DNA of 49,689 nt from Candidatus Yanofskyibacteriota bacterium. Its GTDB lineage: Bacteria; Patescibacteriota; Minisyncoccia; 2-02-FULL-40-12; GWA2-44-9. The first letter of the stretch is position 1. Each line of letters starts with the position of its first letter. The translations under genes and the position numbers were made by a program. The DNA lies in the NCBI GenBank assembly GCA_903830625.1, contig CAIKUK010000009.1, positions 1 to 49,689 on the forward strand, given 5' to 3'. The notes under the pieces were generated by a model. The model was not told the origin of the DNA and ran no database searches. It was given only the letters and a program-made list of their open reading frames with translations. Shown piece after piece: positions 10,130-18,003 of this stretch.

Positions 10130-10744
10130 TTATTTCTTCGGCTGTTCGTGAAGAGCGAGGATTTTTATTTCCACCGGGTCTACTTTGCGTAATTTTCGGA
10201 TAACGTCTTTCGGAGCGATAGCGAAATGTTTTATCTCGTCCAGTTTGTCGTCTATATCCCATAAATCGCCTTCGTGGCCTATCCAGTCTTTCCCGAATGA
10301 ATTAAGATTTAAAGTCTTGGAATAACTGCGCATGGTTTTATTTCCGCTTTCAAGAAAATATTCATTAAAATATGACATCGCCAGTTCACGGATGTTTTTG
10401 TATATCGGGTCGCGGTAGCGCAAAATAGCATGATTGCCTTTTGAAAGCGCGCCCCAAAGACCTTTCATTTTGAATGGCGCAATCACGTGGTCTTTATCCT
10501 CATCGGTCGTGGCCAGATGCATCAGCAAGGGCTGATGGCCGTGAAGCGACAAAATATACGCGCCCAGTATTGCCGCTTCAATACAATGGGCGCTTTTGGC
10601 CCGAAGGACCATCACCGGCGACTTACACTTGTCTACGCCGTCTTTTTCAAAATTGATGGGAATCTTATTTAAAAAATCCTGCACTTTGGCAGGCGTATTC
10701 AACCGCTTCATCATCGCCAGTTCTTTTTTGGTGAACGCCAGCAT
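10130..10744 (-). CDS. Hypothetical protein with transglutaminase-like Cys-His-Asp pattern
   Basis: SAHCIEAAILGAY, DHVIAPF, YRDPIY. Confidence 0.6.
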   Translation of the reverse strand: MLAFTKKELAMMKRLNTPAKVQDFLNKIPINFEKDGVDKCKSPVMVLRAKSAHCIEAAILGAYILSLHGHQPLLMHLATTDEDKDHVIAPFKMKGLWGALSKGNHAILRYRDPIYKNIRELAMSYFNEYFLESGNKTMRSYSKTLNLNSFGKDWIGHEGDLWDIDDKLDEIKHFAIAPKDVIRKLRKVDPVEIKILALHEQPKK

Positions 10745-10748
10745 TTAT

Positions 10749-11324
10749 TTATCGCTTAAATAATTCCTCAGTCAGTTCAGTAACGCCGATTTTCTTTTCG
10801 GCGGAATATGGAATGACTTTATATTTACCAACTGTTTTTTGAATACTCTGCATCTGTTTGACGTATTCGGATTTTTTAATCTTATCCACTTTATTGGCCA
10901 CAATCAAGATATTTTTATTTCGTTCTTCCAGCCCGCGCAAGATTTCTTTGTCGTTGGCGGTCAGGCCGATTTCGGCGTCAATAATCAAAAGCACCAATTT
11001 CTGCTGATAATGCGAGTTGAACAGATACCAAAAAATTATCTTCTTGAGTTTGTCCCGTCCACCTTCATCGGCTTTAGCGTAACCATAGCCAGGCAAATCC
11101 ACGAGATAAAAAGATTTGTTGATTAAAAATAAATTGACTTCCTGGGTCCGTCCGGGAAACGAGCTGGTTCGGGCCAAATCTTTTTGCTTGGTCAGAGAAT
11201 TGATAATGCTGGACTTGCCCACATTGGAACGCCCAATCAGAGCGATATGGTCTTTGCCGTCATCCAGAGCTTCATCGTCTCCGATAACGCCCTTCACAAA
11301 TTTTGCCGATGTTATTGTTGGCAT
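10749..11324 (-). CDS. engB: Ribosome biogenesis GTP-binding protein EngB/YsxC
   Basis: GRSNVGKSSIINSLT, VDLPGYGYAKA, NKVDKIKKSE; native start taken as MPTITSAKF. Confidence 0.94.
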   Translation of the reverse strand: MPTITSAKFVKGVIGDDEALDDGKDHIALIGRSNVGKSSIINSLTKQKDLARTSSFPGRTQEVNLFLINKSFYLVDLPGYGYAKADEGGRDKLKKIIFWYLFNSHYQQKLVLLIIDAEIGLTANDKEILRGLEERNKNILIVANKVDKIKKSEYVKQMQSIQKTVGKYKVIPYSAEKKIGVTELTEELFKR

Positions 11325-11461
11325 CCCGCACATAACAGCCATCAGTTGCTGTAACGCAGTACAATTTAACTTTGCTGATGCGTTTAGCTTCCAGAATGGT
11401 CTGTCTTGTTAATTATACTTATTCCCGCAACACGTACTGCATATGGCTGTTATGTGCGGGA
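11324..11461. mobile_element. 138-bp MITE-like element, copy 1, with 19-bp perfect terminal inverted repeats
   Basis: TCCCGCACATAACAGCCAT...ATGGCTGTTATGTGCGGGA; about 90% identical to 39813-39950 by eye. Confidence 0.88.
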
Positions 11462-11467
11462 AAAAAG

Positions 11468-11493
11468 TGGGGGTCGCGTTGGCGCGACCCCCA
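11468..11493 (-). terminator. Intrinsic terminator
   Basis: Minus strand TGGGGGTCGCG-CCAA-CGCGACCCCCA then CTTTTTT. Confidence 0.85.
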
Positions 11494-11512
11494 GAACTTG
11501 GCGGTGGAACCG

Positions 11513-11797
11513 TCAGGACATCGAGGCGGGAGAATTCCTGGAAAGACTACAGCCTTCGTTTTCCTCGCACCCGTCCTCGAATGTGCAGGTTGGCGCGGAC
11601 TTGTCTCCGCCGTAGTAGCGACACCTCACGCCCAGTCGAGTCATTCTCGCCTGAATTGAGGTTACCGTATCGGCGGTAGGTACTCTGCCCCTTTCTCGAC
11701 TCCCATTCGTTTCCACGTCCTCAAGCACCACGTTGCCGTACCGGACTTGGAACGAATTGAGGTCGCGCTGAACCTGCCTTGCAAGTGAACCCGCCAT
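11513..11797 (-). CDS. Hypothetical small protein, orphan cassette
   Basis: SD GGAGGG before ATG at 11797 (MAGSLARQVQRDL); promoter and terminator flank it. Confidence 0.65.
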   Translation of the reverse strand: MAGSLARQVQRDLNSFQVRYGNVVLEDVETNGSRERGRVPTADTVTSIQARMTRLGVRCRYYGGDKSAPTCTFEDGCEENEGCSLSRNSPASMS

Positions 11798-11856
11798 GAG
11801 ACCCTCCACTCTACACCACACCGCCCCGTTTGAATGATTAAGAGCTGGGAAACCTA

Positions 11857-11885
11857 ACAATAGCCCTAAAACGGACTCTTGTCAA
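11857..11885 (-). promoter_or_regulatory. Sigma70-type promoter of the 11513-11797 gene
   Basis: Minus strand TTGACA-N17-TATTGT. Confidence 0.8.
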
Positions 11886-11907
11886 AGCAGATATAAACCT
11901 TTAAAAA

Positions 11908-11938
11908 CGATAAGGCCCGCGAGGGTTGGGCCTTATCG
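11908..11938 (-). terminator. Intrinsic terminator
   Basis: Minus strand CGATAAGGCCC-aaccctcgc-GGGCCTTATCG then TTTTTAA. Confidence 0.88.
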
Positions 11939-11954
11939 GCGAACTCTTCGCGGG

Positions 11955-12605
11955 CTAGTTCTGACGGTTTCTGAGGTCAGCGAGGGTCTCGGCGGCAAGG
12001 CGGGCCACATCCTCGTGTTCGGGATCGGACAACAACACCAGGATGTGCTTGTGGTCTTCGGCAATCTTGTGCGCCGCGTCAGCGGGCATCTTGCCTTGGT
12101 ACAGAATTTCGAGAATTGTCGACATCCTGACAAGATCGTCGTCACGGATGCCTCTCACTGTACCCTTTGCCGCGGCTTCGAGCTTGGATGAAAGAACCTC
12201 GTGGAACGGCTTCTTGTCGTCCTTCTTGGCGACTTCGAGCACAAGCCCTTCGACTTTCGCCGGATCGAGCCTGCTTCCGTCCGGCGGGAAGAATACAATA
12301 GTCTCGTTGCTGATCACGCTCTCGATACAGATCCGATTCGAGCCGCTTTTGGAGCCGCGGCCGATTTCGGAAATGGACGTGAACCCTACCGTCAGAGAAA
12401 GCCCGTAATCGAGATGGTCAGCCTTGACCCAGCGTATTGGTGGGTAGCCCTCTCCTTTGGCAAACCAGGTGAAACGGACCTGCAGCTCCTCACCATCAAC
12501 GGTAACCTGCGCAATCTCACCTCGGAATATGTACCTTTCGATCTCGTTCTGAATCTCCACCTGGCCACCCACATAGGGCGTCAATACTTCTGTTGTTAAT
12601 CGCAT
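11955..12605 (-). CDS. Hypothetical 216-aa protein, orphan cassette
   Basis: SD AAGGAGGCAGT before ATG; own promoter and terminator; coding-like composition. Confidence 0.72.
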   Translation of the reverse strand: MRLTTEVLTPYVGGQVEIQNEIERYIFRGEIAQVTVDGEELQVRFTWFAKGEGYPPIRWVKADHLDYGLSLTVGFTSISEIGRGSKSGSNRICIESVISNETIVFFPPDGSRLDPAKVEGLVLEVAKKDDKKPFHEVLSSKLEAAAKGTVRGIRDDDLVRMSTILEILYQGKMPADAAHKIAEDHKHILVLLSDPEHEDVARLAAETLADLRNRQN

Positions 12606-12623
12606 ACTGCCTCCTTATGTGAA

Positions 12624-12652
12624 ACAATACCACCGAAAGGTGGTATTGTCAA
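12624..12652 (-). promoter_or_regulatory. Sigma70-type promoter with a 10-bp inverted repeat in and around its spacer
   Basis: Minus strand TTGACA-N17-TATTGT; CAATACCACC-tttc-GGTGGTATTG at 12625-12648. Confidence 0.82.
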
Positions 12653-12667
12653 TTACTAATTTTGTTT

Positions 12668-13030
12668 TTATTTTTGAACCATTCGGCGGTAACCGGCGAA
12701 GAGAGGGAGAAGAAAAGTCAGGATGTAATACAAATAGACGTCTAGTTTATAATAGCCATCTACAGGGTGGAGAGCTTTGACCAGGAAGAAATAATCAAAC
12801 ACTATTGCAATCAACGTCCAGATAACGGCCAAAGATAGATAATATTGCCACGTGTCGCCTTTTACCTTTTTAAACAAAACCCAAAGCGTGATGATTATCC
12901 CAATCGGCATAATCACCCAACCAATCATATTTTGCGGAACAACCGCAAAAAGAATAAAGCCCAACACATAACCAATCAGCCAAAGCCCCAATCCCCAGCC
13001 CACCCCGTCTTTAATAAGTTGTTTATTCAT
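12668..13030 (-). CDS. Small multi-TM membrane protein
   Basis: Four hydrophobic segments; no SD. Confidence 0.65.
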   Translation of the reverse strand: MNKQLIKDGVGWGLGLWLIGYVLGFILFAVVPQNMIGWVIMPIGIIITLWVLFKKVKGDTWQYYLSLAVIWTLIAIVFDYFFLVKALHPVDGYYKLDVYLYYILTFLLPLFAGYRRMVQK

Positions 13031-13041
13031 GTGTTTGTTAA

Positions 13042-13302
13042 TTAAAACTGTATAACATAAATCCCTTTTTCTTCTATTTCTTTTTTCTGGCCATACATAT
13101 CCAGCTCAAATTTATGAACGTAGCTTACGGCCTTTTCTATTTTACGGCCAGTGTAATCTTTTGTTGACGGGTCCCACTCTTCCAAAACAAGAGTGTCACC
13201 CTCCTTAACCTCAAAATCAGCCAATCGTATTTCAAACTTTTTCTTGCCCGACTCAAGCAGTTCAAATGAATCCGGCCAAATTTTCTTCTTAATTATTGCC
13301 AT
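13042..13302 (-). CDS. ASCH/PUA-like small domain protein
   Basis: MAIIKKKIWPDSFELLESGKKKFEIRLADFEVKEGDTLVLEEWD pattern. Confidence 0.7.
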   Translation of the reverse strand: MAIIKKKIWPDSFELLESGKKKFEIRLADFEVKEGDTLVLEEWDPSTKDYTGRKIEKAVSYVHKFELDMYGQKKEIEEKGIYVIQF

Positions 13303-13471
13303 ATACTTATTATATTATTTATAGAATTTTTTGACTAGATTTTAGACCACACTACCTCTTAGTCGCTGATTGACAACATCACTAAAATATGGGAGTATTT
13401 AGATCTAGTTCAGTTGGCAGGTCAAGGTCATACTGATTGAGACCAATAGCCAATTCATAAGGAGAAGTGCC

Positions 13472-13633
13472 ATGCCCGATACCCCCCAGTCCCAAGCAAG
13501 CAAACAAGCCGATGCGAAAGCCGCTCAGGACACAGCCACGGCCGCCGGAAGCGTGGCCAAGGCCGACCAGATCAAGGCCACCGAGACGAAGGACGCTGCC
13601 GACGAGGCTCGGGAGAAGGCCGGCAAGGGCTAA
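13472..13633 (+). CDS. 53-aa Ala/Lys/Asp-rich, low-complexity protein
   Basis: SD AAGGAGAAGTGCC before ATG; MPDTPQSQASKQADAKAAQDTATAAGSVAKADQIKATETKDAADEAREKAGKG; strong terminator follows. Confidence 0.65.
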   Translation: MPDTPQSQASKQADAKAAQDTATAAGSVAKADQIKATETKDAADEAREKAGKG

Positions 13634-13654
13634 GGAGCGGTCGTCATCAACTTT

Positions 13655-13686
13655 TCGCCTACAGAATCCTGTGATTCTGTAGGCGA
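13655..13686 (+). terminator. Intrinsic terminator
   Basis: TCGCCTACAGAATC-ctgt-GATTCTGTAGGCGA then GTTATTTTTT. Confidence 0.85.
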
Positions 13687-13699
13687 GTTATTTTTTAAA

Positions 13700-13975
13700 C
13701 TAAGTTACCTCTATTACTTTTTGGCGAGATTCGCGGCCGGATTTAATTTTAATCCTTCCCGCCGATATATTTAAATGTTTGGCCAAGGCCTGAATAACTG
13801 CCTGATTCGCCCGGCCGTCCACGGCCGGCTCCTTGACCCAGATTCTATAAAAATCCAACTGTGTCTCGGCGCCAGACGGATCCTTCTTCTCTACAACAAA
13901 ATTAAACCCTTCCTGTTTCACCTGCTCCACCAATTCCCGCTTAGCCCCCGGCCTGACTTTAACCAAGATTTTCAT
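13700..13975 (-). CDS. DUF167 family protein (YggU-like)
   Basis: MKILVKVRPGAKRELVEQV...YRIWVKEPAVDGRANQAVIQALAKHL...IKSGRESRQKVIEV. Confidence 0.88.
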   Translation of the reverse strand: MKILVKVRPGAKRELVEQVKQEGFNFVVEKKDPSGAETQLDFYRIWVKEPAVDGRANQAVIQALAKHLNISAGRIKIKSGRESRQKVIEVT

Positions 13976-14017
13976 TGCATTTATTGCCCGTGATGGGTCG
14001 GGAAAAGTGTAATTTTG

Positions 14018-14308
14018 TTAACTCCTCTTGAAAGGTTGCTGATTAATACTCTCTAATAATTCCAAAGTCGCTTTTACGGAAGGATTGCTGGTATTCATAA
14101 GAATTAACCTCGCATCATATTTCTTTAATAATGGACTCAGAAATTCATCTCCCCACGAAGGCGAGAATGTAATAACTCCATCGAAATCTAATTCGAGATT
14201 CTCATTTTCTTCTAACACTGCGAGTTGAGGTTGGAAAGCCGCAAAAGCTTCACGACCATTTTGTCGAGAGATAAGGGTTGTGCCGAATTTTTTTAATTCT
14301 ATTCTCAT
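14018..14308 (-). CDS. STAS-like (DUF4325-like) protein
   Basis: LELDFDGVITFSPSWGDEFLSPLL pattern; paired with upstream ATPase. Confidence 0.72.
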   Translation of the reverse strand: MRIELKKFGTTLISRQNGREAFAAFQPQLAVLEENENLELDFDGVITFSPSWGDEFLSPLLKKYDARLILMNTSNPSVKATLELLESINQQPFKRS

Positions 14309-14312
14309 ATTT

Positions 14313-15038
14313 TTAAAATGTTATTAATGCTAGACATCCCCGAAAAGGTTCGTCTGAAGATTTTATATCCAATATATCACTGTCTTTAGTTAGTATTAAT
14401 TCTGCGACGCCTGTTTGGAACAGCAACCCAATAGGATTTTCGGCCACGATTTTACGCACGAATTTAAGCCCATTGCCACGACTCTCTGGAGATCGACCGG
14501 ATATGATTTCAGTAAATGCAACCTCCAAGGCTCGTTCATCTGTATTTAGATCTGGTTTTACTCTTTTTAATGTCGCCAAAATACCAAGTCCTCTATCTGC
14601 CAACACTATATTTCTTTTGTGAATATCATAAGCAAAAAATATTCCAGGAATATCGGGCCAATTCCCCAAATTATGATCGAAGGAATTATTTCCTATTTCT
14701 CCAGCTACGGCAACAAGTAGAGAAAATATAGGGGACAATTCTTTTACTCCCGCAAGAAGATCTTGCATTTGAGTTAACTTTGTCTGAAATGTAGCGCTAT
14801 TAGAGCAATAAAATTTTGAGGGTATTTCGGGTGTATCTCTTGAAACCCAGTCCTTAGCTAAGCCAAAAAGATCATTTAAGAAGAGCTCTATCTGAGACCT
14901 AGCATACAAACGATAACCTGCATCCGATGTTTTAACCGGACTCAATTTTCCACTCTTATCCCAGCGCCGAAGAGTATCTATTGAAACTCCTAGTATTTCG
15001 GAAGCTTCACCAATTGTAATCAGTTCTTGTTCGGGCAT
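14313..15038 (-). CDS. MerR-type HTH fused to GHKL/HATPase-like domain
   Basis: ITIGEASEILGVSIDTLRRWDKSGKLSPVKTSDAGYRLY then AGEIGNNSFDHNLG, LADRGLGIL, RGNGLKFVRKI. Confidence 0.8.
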   Translation of the reverse strand: MPEQELITIGEASEILGVSIDTLRRWDKSGKLSPVKTSDAGYRLYARSQIELFLNDLFGLAKDWVSRDTPEIPSKFYCSNSATFQTKLTQMQDLLAGVKELSPIFSLLVAVAGEIGNNSFDHNLGNWPDIPGIFFAYDIHKRNIVLADRGLGILATLKRVKPDLNTDERALEVAFTEIISGRSPESRGNGLKFVRKIVAENPIGLLFQTGVAELILTKDSDILDIKSSDEPFRGCLALITF

Positions 15039-15059
15039 AACAAGCCAATAATAGCACAC

Positions 15060-15099
15060 TTTAAAACCCTATGCAAACTTTTTAAAACCCTATGCAAAA
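15060..15099 (-). promoter_or_regulatory. Two ~19-bp direct repeats upstream of the HTH-ATPase gene
   Basis: TTTAAAACCCTATGCAAA repeated twice; TATTAT lies just downstream on the minus strand. Confidence 0.6.
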
Positions 15100-15122
15100 C
15101 TCGTAAATACGCTGATTTTTCA

Positions 15123-15144
15123 ATAGTTAACATATGTTAACTAT
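15123..15144. repeat. 22-bp perfect palindrome
   Basis: ATAGTTAACATATGTTAACTAT. Confidence 0.9.
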
Positions 15145-15209
15145 ACCTTCCCAACCCTCTCCACCAACTCCCGTTTAGCCCCCGGCCTGACTTTAACCAA
15201 GATTTTCAT
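15141..15209 (-). pseudogene. Truncated 5' end of a second DUF167 (yggU-like) gene
   Basis: MKILVKVRPGAKRELVERVGKV*; 15159-15210 matches 13925-13976 at 50/52 nt, both differences synonymous. Confidence 0.85.
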
Positions 15210-16951
15210 TAACCCAATTTAAGTTTAGAAGAAAATCTATCATATACAGTAGCGTTTACTTCCCTAGTTGATTGCATTAAGCTTCGAAATTCTTTCATAG
15301 TATCTAAGGATAAATCCTTATCCAATGTTCCATCCTTAAGACCCTTTAATAGATAGGAAGAAAATGCGATTGAAGAATTAACGATAGGAAGCCAGTATCC
15401 TATAGTTTTATCAAACGTCAATTTTTTACTAAACTGTAATCTAAATAAATTTGGAATTTTTTTACCTAATATAATTTCAGAACAAGAAGCTATAGCAGAG
15501 GTAAGCAAAATAACGGAGCCTCTGTTTTTAAGGAAACCAAACTGTTCTTCTTCTGTTTCTGTTAACTGGCCCACCTTTGATTTATGCGAAAGTTCGAGTT
15601 TCTTTTTCTCCACAGCCTTAAGAAGCGAATACGCCACAAAAATATGGGCGGCGGTTGTGTGGGTTGAAAAGTATTTCATATATAAATCGTCTTCGGTCCA
15701 AATTTTTGTTTTTCGGTGGTATGCCGTATATGGATCACCATGAAATGCTGCTAAAGCTTGAGAAGCAACTATCGAAGGCAATGCATTTTTCTTTCGTTTT
15801 ATTAATTCCTCAGTTCCGCCTCTTCTTCGGAGATACTTCAGATCAGAAACCTTAAGGAATTCGGTTTCTAACCGCTTCTGTGTTTTGTCGTTACTTTTGT
15901 GGTCTGGCGCTATTGTTTTATTTTGGCTATTATTAAATTTTACAATGCCCAATATAGTATCCCTGCTCGAACTTTCAATAAATCGTACCTGAACCGCTGC
16001 TTTTTTATTTGGGCGTTTAGTTAGATTGCCGACAGCTCCCGTTGTCTGTGCCCCATTTACGATTGATATGCCGCTTATTGTTAAACTGTCTGGTTTTTGT
16101 TCAATTATTTTATCAACAAGAATAGTTATACCATTATTATAAATCCAGAATTTATTAGCATCAGTTTCTGCTGTTTGCCTAATATTATTGTTAATATTCT
16201 CGTCGCGGTCTCTACTTCCAAGATAATCGCGGATATTGGCAGAAAATAACCTTTGTCCGTATTTTTTAAAAATGCTATGCAGCCAAGTTAATGATATCGA
16301 TGTTACGAAGGCTTTCCAATCGGGTCCTTTCACACTAAAGCCGCCATCAATAGGAAGTCGCAACGTGTCTTTAATAAGTATTGGTGTTGATATAGCTTCA
16401 TACCATTCCTCTAGTATTTTTTGATCAATTTCCTCAGCAATGATTTTAACAGAATCAATTTTTAGAACCGACTTAATATGTGCTTGGGTTGATCGCTCGA
16501 CTACTTTTAATTCTCTCTTAACATTATCGGATCCGTTAAGATTGTGTACGTACCAGATGTAAATAGTTTTAATTTCTCCATCAAGTAAGGATCTTTGTAG
16601 TTCCTTTGCGTGTGGCTTTAATCTTTCAGGGAAATCTAAACCATTAGGATCTTCGAAAAGCCATGCCATTGCTGTGTTTAAATCACTTGCCTTGTTCGCT
16701 TTTGCTTCTTTCCTGTGTTTAGTTGAAATAGAGATATAAGATTGGATAATAACTGCAATTTCTTGCTCTTGGTCTAGATAAATAATATCAGCTTTTTTAT
16801 CGTCTCCACCATCTACTACCGAGTTGACGCCGATTTGTGATATATCTTCAATCCCTAACTTTAGCTGCAGAGCAAATAATCCTAAGCCAGCAGATCCAAA
16901 TATCTTAAGGTCATCTCTACTTTTAAAAGTATCTAGGGCTGCATTCGACAT
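15209..16951 (-). CDS. AIPR (abortive infection phage resistance) family protein
   Basis: ADIIYLDQEQEIAVIIQSYIS, FSANIRDYLGSRDRDENINNNIRQTAETDANKFWIYNNGITILVD, ISIVNGAQTTGAVGN. Confidence 0.9.
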   Translation of the reverse strand: MSNAALDTFKSRDDLKIFGSAGLGLFALQLKLGIEDISQIGVNSVVDGGDDKKADIIYLDQEQEIAVIIQSYISISTKHRKEAKANKASDLNTAMAWLFEDPNGLDFPERLKPHAKELQRSLLDGEIKTIYIWYVHNLNGSDNVKRELKVVERSTQAHIKSVLKIDSVKIIAEEIDQKILEEWYEAISTPILIKDTLRLPIDGGFSVKGPDWKAFVTSISLTWLHSIFKKYGQRLFSANIRDYLGSRDRDENINNNIRQTAETDANKFWIYNNGITILVDKIIEQKPDSLTISGISIVNGAQTTGAVGNLTKRPNKKAAVQVRFIESSSRDTILGIVKFNNSQNKTIAPDHKSNDKTQKRLETEFLKVSDLKYLRRRGGTEELIKRKKNALPSIVASQALAAFHGDPYTAYHRKTKIWTEDDLYMKYFSTHTTAAHIFVAYSLLKAVEKKKLELSHKSKVGQLTETEEEQFGFLKNRGSVILLTSAIASCSEIILGKKIPNLFRLQFSKKLTFDKTIGYWLPIVNSSIAFSSYLLKGLKDGTLDKDLSLDTMKEFRSLMQSTREVNATVYDRFSSKLKLG

Positions 16952-16956
16952 AATTA

Positions 16957-17364
16957 TTAGGGGATAATATCATGTTCCCAAATTCTCAAAACGGTCCAGT
17001 TTTTATTTCTCAAATAGCAAGACACATTTTTATCACGTCTACGGTTTTTCTCTATCTTGTTTCTCCAAAAATCATTTTTTAATTGATGTTTCCATCTGGG
17101 GTACTGCCATCCGTGCCAAAAATCACTATCTAAAAATACACATACTTTTTGTTTTATAAAAACAATATCTGGCGTGCCTCTTAAACTTTTCATGTGGGTC
17201 TTAAAACTTACCCCCGTTCGTTTTAATTCAGAAATGAAAAAATTTTCAAAATTTGTATTCTTTGATCTAATTTTTGACATCAGCCGAGACCTTGATTCCC
17301 GAGATAATCTATCGTCAGTCCTATTCTTATTAAAATTGCGACCTAGGTAATTTCTTATGCGCAT
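16957..17364 (-). CDS. vsr: Very short patch repair (Vsr) endonuclease
   Basis: SRLMSKIRSKNTNFE, GTPDIVFIKQKVCVFLDSDFWHGWQYP, RDKNVSCYLRNKNWTVLRIWEHDI. Confidence 0.92.
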   Translation of the reverse strand: MRIRNYLGRNFNKNRTDDRLSRESRSRLMSKIRSKNTNFENFFISELKRTGVSFKTHMKSLRGTPDIVFIKQKVCVFLDSDFWHGWQYPRWKHQLKNDFWRNKIEKNRRRDKNVSCYLRNKNWTVLRIWEHDIIP

Positions 17365-17367
17365 AAG

Positions 17368-18000
17368 CTAATCGACACCCCAAAGTTCAACCCAACGGTC
17401 GTAAACCTTAAAATTATCCACTCCCCTTTCCCAATTTATTTCAATCTTTAATACTTGCTTATCTTTAGCTAATAATACTAGAGCCTCTTTTGTAATTTCA
17501 ACACCTCTCGGATTTGTCCCTTGTTTTGGAAGCCGAATATATTTTTTTCTTCCTATTTTTTTAAAAACTCTGAGTTGACTCTCTTTGGGGAAATAATATA
17601 AATAACCAATTCCTCCCCAAAATATCTGCGCATATATCATATCTACGGCTGGTTGATATTTTTTCTTGAATTCAAGTGCTTTACGCCGGTCTACTGTCCA
17701 AATAAGCTTAAAGCTGGTTGGTTTTTTGCTGGTTGCTGTTTTGATTGAGATAGGATTACTAAATAATAAAACGTCTATTTCCGATCCTGTTATAGGAATG
17801 CCTATCTCCACATTTTCCTCTCCAAATCTATACATTAAAAGAGCAATGATAATTCTTTCTCTGGCGGAACCAATCTCCATGCCTAATTTGCCCGCTCGCG
17901 AGTTTTCAAGTTCTGCCAACTGAAAAAGATGAGGCATTTTACCCTTTATTTTCGCAATTATATCTTTGTCCGAGAAAAGCTGTACTAGGTAATCAGACAT
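17368..18000 (-). CDS. Type II restriction endonuclease, possibly ThaI-like
   Basis: Position between vsr and dcm; GSEIDVLLFSNPISIKT PD-(D/E)XK-like motif. Confidence 0.72.
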   Translation of the reverse strand: MSDYLVQLFSDKDIIAKIKGKMPHLFQLAELENSRAGKLGMEIGSARERIIIALLMYRFGEENVEIGIPITGSEIDVLLFSNPISIKTATSKKPTSFKLIWTVDRRKALEFKKKYQPAVDMIYAQIFWGGIGYLYYFPKESQLRVFKKIGRKKYIRLPKQGTNPRGVEITKEALVLLAKDKQVLKIEINWERGVDNFKVYDRWVELWGVD

Positions 18001-18003
18001 TAC

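Noticed and set aside
11372-11679. Plus-strand ORFs of 69-95 aa at 11372-11679
   Set aside because: They run across the 138-bp element and the minus-strand terminator; no SD; antisense to the 11513-11797 gene.
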